DNA of 64,000 nt from Lumbricus rubellus (Eukaryota > Annelida > Clitellata > Crassiclitellata > Lumbricidae). The stretch covers positions 36,163,452 through 36,227,451 of the forward strand of contig OX243814.1 of NCBI GenBank assembly GCA_945859605.1, given 5' to 3'. Position 1 is the stretch's first letter. Each line of letters begins with the position of its first letter. Under the pieces are notes generated by a model. The model had not been told where the DNA came from and made no database searches. It saw only the letters and a program-made list of their open reading frames with translations. The translations under genes and the position numbers were made by a program. Below, one piece after another: positions 58,785 through 64,000 of the stretch.

Positions 58785-59158
58785 CATAGGCGTAGGGGAC
58801 ATTCCAGCGTTGGAGCGGGGGGCAAAATTGAGACTTTTGCCCGACAATTTTTTGTCATCCGGCCGAAATCTTAAGAAAATTCTCGTTACGTTTGCCCGAA
58901 AATTCTAACGACCTTTTTTTAGTCATCTGACCGTAATCTTCCTAAATGTCCCGTTAATTTTTGCTCGAGAGGTCTGTCGACCTTTTTTGTTCGGGCAAGT
59001 CTGGTTTTTCGGGCAAAAAGACCAGGAAAAATAAAAAATTAAATAAATTTTTCAAACTTTTTAAAAAAAATTCCGGGTCTGCTTGCCCGAAAAATCAGAC
59101 TTGCCCGAAATGGGGGGGGGGGGCATTTGCCCCTGGACCCCCGTCTCCTACGCCTATG
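58785..59158. mobile_element. MITE of the CATAGGCGTA family, 374 bp
   Basis: Ends CATAGGCGTAG and CTACGCCTATG. Inside are GTTTGCCCGAAAATTC, GACCTTTTTTTAGTCAT and a long G-run as in the element at 7955-8274. A clear 8-bp duplication was not found. Confidence 0.75.
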
Positions 59159-59290
59159 TTTAGGCCTACACAGCACATTTCCAATTTCACAGGCTCTTCC
59201 TAATTTCGTTTAAGGTGTCTCAGCATCATTCATCGTTCTGTCTCCTCCTCCATCTTCGCTGTCTCAATTCATGATTTCATTATGTTCTTT

Positions 59291-59785
59291 CCTTCTGCCA
59301 CTCGTTCGTCCCCCCAAGTCCCCTCCCAGTTTTCCGCCCATGATAGGCAGCATAGCCCTACCGACGCTACCGTGTACGTCATATCTGTTCATTTATAGGC
59401 ATATCACCTAGGCCTATTTCACTTTGTTCGGAGGAGTACTATCATCAGACTGCTGCATAGGCAGCATGGGTTGAAACCTATGGGGGGACAGAGACGGTCC
59501 CCCCAACGGAGGTGTTGGGGGACGGCCCACGCATTTATCCCCCCCCCCCCCCAATCGCTAAGCGCCAAGACTAAAAAAAGGCTATCTACATTTTTGGCGG
59601 TGAAAATATAACATTTTCTTGACTTTTCGGCCAGACAAAAAATCTCACGTCTTTCCTTCGGCCACTCGTTCGTCCCCCCCCCCCCAAGTCTCCGCCCAGT
59701 TTTCCGCCCGTGATAGGCAGCATAGCCCTACCGACGCTACCGTGGCATATCTGTTCATTTAAATCACCTAGGCCTATTTCATTAT
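59291..59785 (+). repeat. ~130-bp direct repeat pair
   Basis: Copies at about 59291-59421 and 59655-59785 share CCACTCGTTCGTCCCCCC, TTTTCCGCCC, TGATAGGCAGCATAGCCCTA and TCACCTAGGCCTATTTCA. Between them lies G/C-rich sequence with GGGGGGACAGAGACGGTCCC and a C-run. Differences are few, suggesting a local duplication. Confidence 0.85.
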
Positions 59786-59789
59786 GCCC

Positions 59790-60639
59790 TATGTTCTATT
59801 GGCCATAATATAATAGGATTCTCATTGGTTTTCCTCAGGTTCGTCTGTCATCGCTTCAGTCGGTTCTTTGATCAGCTACCAGCTGTAATAATACCCACCT
59901 TTCCACGCACCATCGGATTTCTACCAATACGTTTGCTGCAATATGGTTTACATCGTATAATCGCCGTATAAACCTCATGTATAAAGATCCAAGCGATTCA
60001 AAAACGCTTGTGCAATATTAATTTGCAAATAAACGATTTCTTCAGACATGTATTGTCCATTGTCATAAACCATGTCGACTGGACAATAGTCGGCTGACAT
60101 CATCAGAAATGAATCTGACGTCAGTCGGTAGAACCTGATTATCATTCTTTGGCTCAGCTGACGTGAAGATCGGAGAGCTTTGTAACTTGAGCTCAATAAC
60201 ACTAATAACAGATTTCAGTGAAAGGCCAACGCAGTAACGAAAACAGCCTCATGCTGTTTACGTTTAGAAGTGTGCATTTCGTAAAGAATTTTATATAACA
60301 TCTCAATAGCAACAACATGTCCATGAAAATCAGGCATAAGATTGCAAGACGCCGGGATTGCACGCGTAGGTCGATTATAGTTAGATGATCTCAAAATAAT
60401 AATAATTAATAATTATGCTCTTATTGATAGCACACAATAATAGTAGACCTAGGCTATAAACACTTCGCCAGCTAAACACGCCTGTCGCATGCAACCATCT
60501 CATGACAACCATCGTGAAACCGTACATGTATAATTGTATATAGGGCCATTATTAATATAAACAGCTGCCAATCCTTGCACGGTCAAAGAGAAATATGAAT
60601 CTTTTTCGCGGCCAATACAAACTTAGACTTCATTTTACC
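59790..60639. other. No gene recognised
   Basis: AT-rich sequence without coding motifs, repeat tails or tRNA-like boxes that I can support. Confidence 0.4.
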
Positions 60640-62769
60640 TGGAGACTGAAGACGACTTAGTCTACCATCAAATCAATAAGGTGCTACGTAACCATAGTCA
60701 AGTGCACTCTGCACAATGCAACCTACGGCTGCAAACACGAGTCCTGGCACCACTAAACCGGCTATTATCATTCAATGGTACGGTAGTACGTAAGCAAGTA
60801 GCCTACGTGATCCGCCCTTGACTTGATCTAATATCTCAAATTCTTATAAATTCTATAGCATAGAAAGCTGTTGTGTATAGATGACAGAGAGAGGTAATAA
60901 TCTCCTTTTTTCGAACAAAACCTAATTGAGACATAAAAGTTAAAACAAGAACTTTGAATTGCATAATAGTAGCACTAAGTCGATTGAATCATGCAAACGA
61001 TTGCAAGGGTTATGCACCGTTGTATGATTCAGTTTCCTATGAAAGTGGCGACTTCAAAAGGTCGACCATCAAAAGCGCGAGTTCAAAATGGCGCCGCATG
61101 TAGGCCTATACGAGTTCCTTAAAAGAGCGCCGATCAAAAGAGCGCCAACAAAAATCGACAATGTTAGCCTCGACGTCATTTTACCTGGAGAGGACTTACC
61201 ACCAAATCAATACGATGCCATTTGACAATTAGTTGAGTGCAGTGTTTACATTACAGCCTCACGATGCCATGCACGAGCCCTAGCGCAAAACCGAGCATAT
61301 CATTCCATGATAGTACTAAGTAAGTATAATAGCCTATGATTCGCCGTTGACTTGGGCTAATATAATTGTCTAAATTCTTATTATAATAGACCTACATTCT
61401 ACAACATAATAAGCCGACCTATTATAGCTGACAGATCGAGGTGATAATCTCACCCTTTCTGAGGTTGACTTCGTTTTGCTGGTTACAGGAAAAAGTAAGT
61501 TAATCGTTACACGGTATAGTAAGATGATAATATTTGCAATTTTATGAAGAAATTTCTTTATGGTCGTTTGAAGACAAGCTTTATAGACAAAAATCGTTGC
61601 AAGAGTTGAAATAACGTTCATCGGTCAGACTTGTTACTTCACTTCACGTCTGCAACCGTGTTGCGACTTGTCACCCAGGTTTGTATTAAACAGATGAAAT
61701 TGTGTAGGCTCTTTGTAGTTTGTAGTTGTTTTTGGTGTCCAGTCGGGAACGCCTCTGAGGGATGTCTTTCGAAGTGGCGTTATATAAACTTACGATTACG
61801 ATGAGATTAAATAGAAACTCCAATGTCCCTTATCTAGGCGATAACGAGATGTGTAGTTGTAACCATGGGGGGTTGGGGGTTGGGTTGAAATCGTGATACT
61901 GGTAGCCTTTGATCCTGCTCTGTTTACAAACACAACCGTGGAGGTTTCATCGTCCGTCGTTGTCAGGGCGTGTTGCTGTCGGCACATAACCTACTATCAA
62001 TGTTACGTAGGCTACGTTAGGCTACTTCTTCGCTTCGAATTGACTCCCCTAGGCCTTCAGCTAACACTACTGCTAACAACGGCAGACAATGATAATTTCT
62101 GCTGTAGAAATTCATTCATTCATTCATTTCGTGAATTTATATAGCGCGTCTTCAAGAAACCTACTCAGAAGCGCTCCCAGCCCAGCCACAGCTAAAATAA
62201 TAGGTTTTGAGCGACTTATAAAAAGCAGGTGAATTTAGTCTAGGCATAAGTCGCAAGTTTAGTGGAAGGCCATTCCAGATAGCGGGACCCACAGTAGAAA
62301 AGGCTCGGCGCTGTCTTGTAGAAGTGCGAGCTTGAGGAACCAAAAGCTCCCCCGTAGTCGTAGAGCGAAGTGCTTGACGGGCTGCAAGGTCAGAGACAGG
62401 TCGACAAAGAATAGACAGGTATGATGGAGCACAATCAGTAAGGCAACGCCAGACAAGTGCAGCAACTCGGTAGGGGATGTCCATGCAAAAATCATGCAAA
62501 CCGTGCACTGCGCATTCTTATAACTCAACTGCTTTTGTATCCTAGGCTATATTTCTGATTGATTTCAACGATGGTCGTTGAATATCATCGTAGCACTGTG
62601 ATTTTTCCTCGGCTTCACTTCCATGGAATCTGAAACGGACAAAGCAACCTAGAATTTGTGGACTTGATTTCATTGATATAATATTGATTATAATCGCAAG
62701 TGCTCAAGCTGGTTTCCGTTTGGCGGTGATACATTTTGTCGAGTTACCCTAACATTTAGGTTTCAATGT
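60640..62769 (+). promoter_or_regulatory. Upstream flank of a further paralogue (E), with the module duplicated
   Basis: The block seen before gene B occurs twice: at 60640-60960 (TTTTACCTGGAGACTG, ACACGAGTCCTGGCAC) and 61190-61620 (TTTTACCTGGAGAGGA, GCACGAGCCCTAGCGC, GACAGATCGAGGTGATAATC). Near 62628 comes CTGAAACGGACAAAGCAA, as before gene D. The TATA-like element and exon 1 do not follow: a MITE (62770-63128) and a LINE (63251-64000) are inserted there. Exon 1 should be beyond the window or lost. A small AAAAGAGCGCC-repeat insertion lies at 61040-61160. Confidence 0.6.
62110..62515 (-). mobile_element. CR1/L2-like LINE C-terminal fragment
   Basis: The minus strand reads YRVAALVWRCLTDCAPSYL, RRAFSTVGPAIWNGLPLNLR and FYKSLKTYYF, the standard C-terminal landmarks of CR1/L2 proteins, up to a stop. 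The 3' UTR is short and ends in a TATATAAATTC plus (ATGA)n tail at about 62112-62128. The 5' part is missing. Confidence 0.85.
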
Positions 62770-63128
62770 CAGTGGCGTAGCAAGGTGTTTGGGGCCCCTG
62801 TGCAGGGTTTCGGTGGCGGGCCCCTTCAATGCTTGAACCCAATCGATTTCAAACAAAAAGGCTGCGCAAAAGCGCCTGGCTCTTTTGATATATGTATAGA
62901 CACTGCATATTTCGCACTCGAAATTAAATATATAATTAACTTATCACAATTTGCATTATTTTCTCTCATTTAGGCCTATATTTATAAAAAAAATTTCTTC
63001 TGTCTACCAGAGAAAATTGAATTGGAGCTTAAACAAATTAAACTTTTGAGTGTGCCGGGGGGCCCCTTACTGCCGGGGGCCCTCGTGCACGCACTGCACA
63101 GGCTGCACGCCCTATTGCTACGCCACTG
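62770..63128. mobile_element. MITE with CAGTGGCGTAGCAA ends, 359 bp
   Basis: The ends CAGTGGCGTAGCAA and TTGCTACGCCACTG are perfect inverted repeats. The inside has GGGGCCCC blocks near both ends. A diverged part copy is at 44200-44375. No clear 8-bp duplication was found. Its ends resemble hAT MITEs. Confidence 0.8.
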
Positions 63129-63250
63129 CCCATAAGGTTTCTTAGTGCCCCACAATAAATTCTTCATTGCACACCACAACTGCACAGGAATCAGCTTCCG
63201 ATCCCCAAGCTATATTGTCTACAATTATTCTCATACTTTTTGCAATTCTA

Positions 63251-64000
63251 ATTCAAATCAAATCAAATCAAATCAGTTTATTCTGAGAATGAACAAGACA
63301 AACAAAACAAAATCAAGGTATACTGCAAAGAAAAATACTAGGCTACACAGTAGGCCCTACACATAAATAAAAATTAATGTTCGCAGGACACCTTGATAGT
63401 ATAAACGGTGAACACTCAGAAAGGGTCATCCAGAAAGGGACAGGTCCCGCTAACCTGGATAACCCCTGAACGTGAAATGTAAGTCAAGATGGTGAGGTTA
63501 AAGATATAAACAGAAAATGGAATTTTTTTAAAAAGAAAATACCAGAAAAGAAATCAATGTGGCATAAAATCACATGATCAAAAAAAAAGCCTTTGGCAAC
63601 AAGCCAAAAAAACAACAACATAAAAAATACAAACAAAAAAACAAAGCAAAACCAAAAAAATAAGCAACAAACATAAGTCAGTAATGGCAACCTGAGTCAT
63701 TAAGCACATATAAGGTAGTATATAGTAATCATATCGAGGCAAAGGAACCAGAGGAAAAACACAATAAGCATCTTGGTAACTATATATTTGATAATTACTG
63801 AGCAGACCTATTACTAGTCGGGGAAAAAACCAGCATCGTAACTATACCAAGTACGACATACATGTAATTTATCATCATTGGTTATGCTACAATATAGCCA
63901 GGGGGTTAATTATCACAAAATAACCCAGTTAAACCCGTCAGATCAGATGGACTCATCAAAATACCTTATGGTTATAACAGATACATCATATGATGGTAAA
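63251..64000 (-). mobile_element. LINE 3' part, second recent copy, running off the window
   Basis: It starts with a (TCAAA)n tail (about 63251-63276) and is nearly identical, on the opposite strand, to about 15600-16345 in intron 3 of gene B. Only 3' UTR is inside the window; the coding part would lie beyond 64000. Confidence 0.9.

Overview
This is a piece of an animal nuclear genome, most likely from an invertebrate deuterostome such as an echinoderm. The genes have signal-peptide exons, GT-AG introns and micro-exons. The DNA is packed with microsatellites, MITEs and LINE fragments. The intact LTR retrotransposon has the pol order reported for the deuterostome Gmr1 group of Ty3/gypsy elements. 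The palindromic octamer TAGGCCTA occurs more than 50 times (counted by eye). The species assignment is inference.

Main content: a tandem array of paralogous plus-strand genes, called A, B, C, D and E here. A (549-9779), B (12719-32908) and D (37231-49596) each resolve into eight exons whose phases match at every junction. They predict secreted proteins of 418, 419 and 425 residues: a signal peptide, two farnesoic-acid-O-methyltransferase-like (FAMeT, Methyltransf_FA) domains joined by a linker coded by two micro-exons, and a C-terminal domain with eight cysteines that resembles PAN/apple. C (34620-36753) is a relic holding only exons 3 and 4, both broken. E is represented only by its upstream flank (60640-62769); its exons would lie beyond the window. 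Conserved 5' flanks and core promoters support repeated segmental duplication.

Introns and spacers have been filled by transposons, many with target-site duplications I could read. In B intron 6 a complete 7,091-bp Gmr1-type LTR retrotransposon (22885-29975: identical-looking 520-bp LTRs, 5-bp TSD GTTAG, one 1865-codon gag-pol frame ordered PR-IN-RT-RNaseH) is nested in a decayed TIR DNA transposon (21166-30430) that itself sits in a (GTAT)n microsatellite. Also seen are a piggyBac remnant, a mariner-type foldback, several hAT-like MITEs with 8-bp TSDs, a MULE-like element, CR1/L2- and RTE-like LINE pieces, and tRNA-derived SINEs. For several MITEs a paralogous gene shows the empty site.

From about 51 to 53 kb a separate minus-strand gene encodes an LRAT/NlpC-P60-family protein in two exons. 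Its frame runs on through a (CAC/CAT)n microsatellite and would add a Gly/Asp-rich tail. A near-perfect palindrome of about 185-bp arms lies directly upstream. The rest, 53-64 kb, is repeats and unassigned DNA, ending in a minus-strand LINE copy that matches the one in B intron 3.
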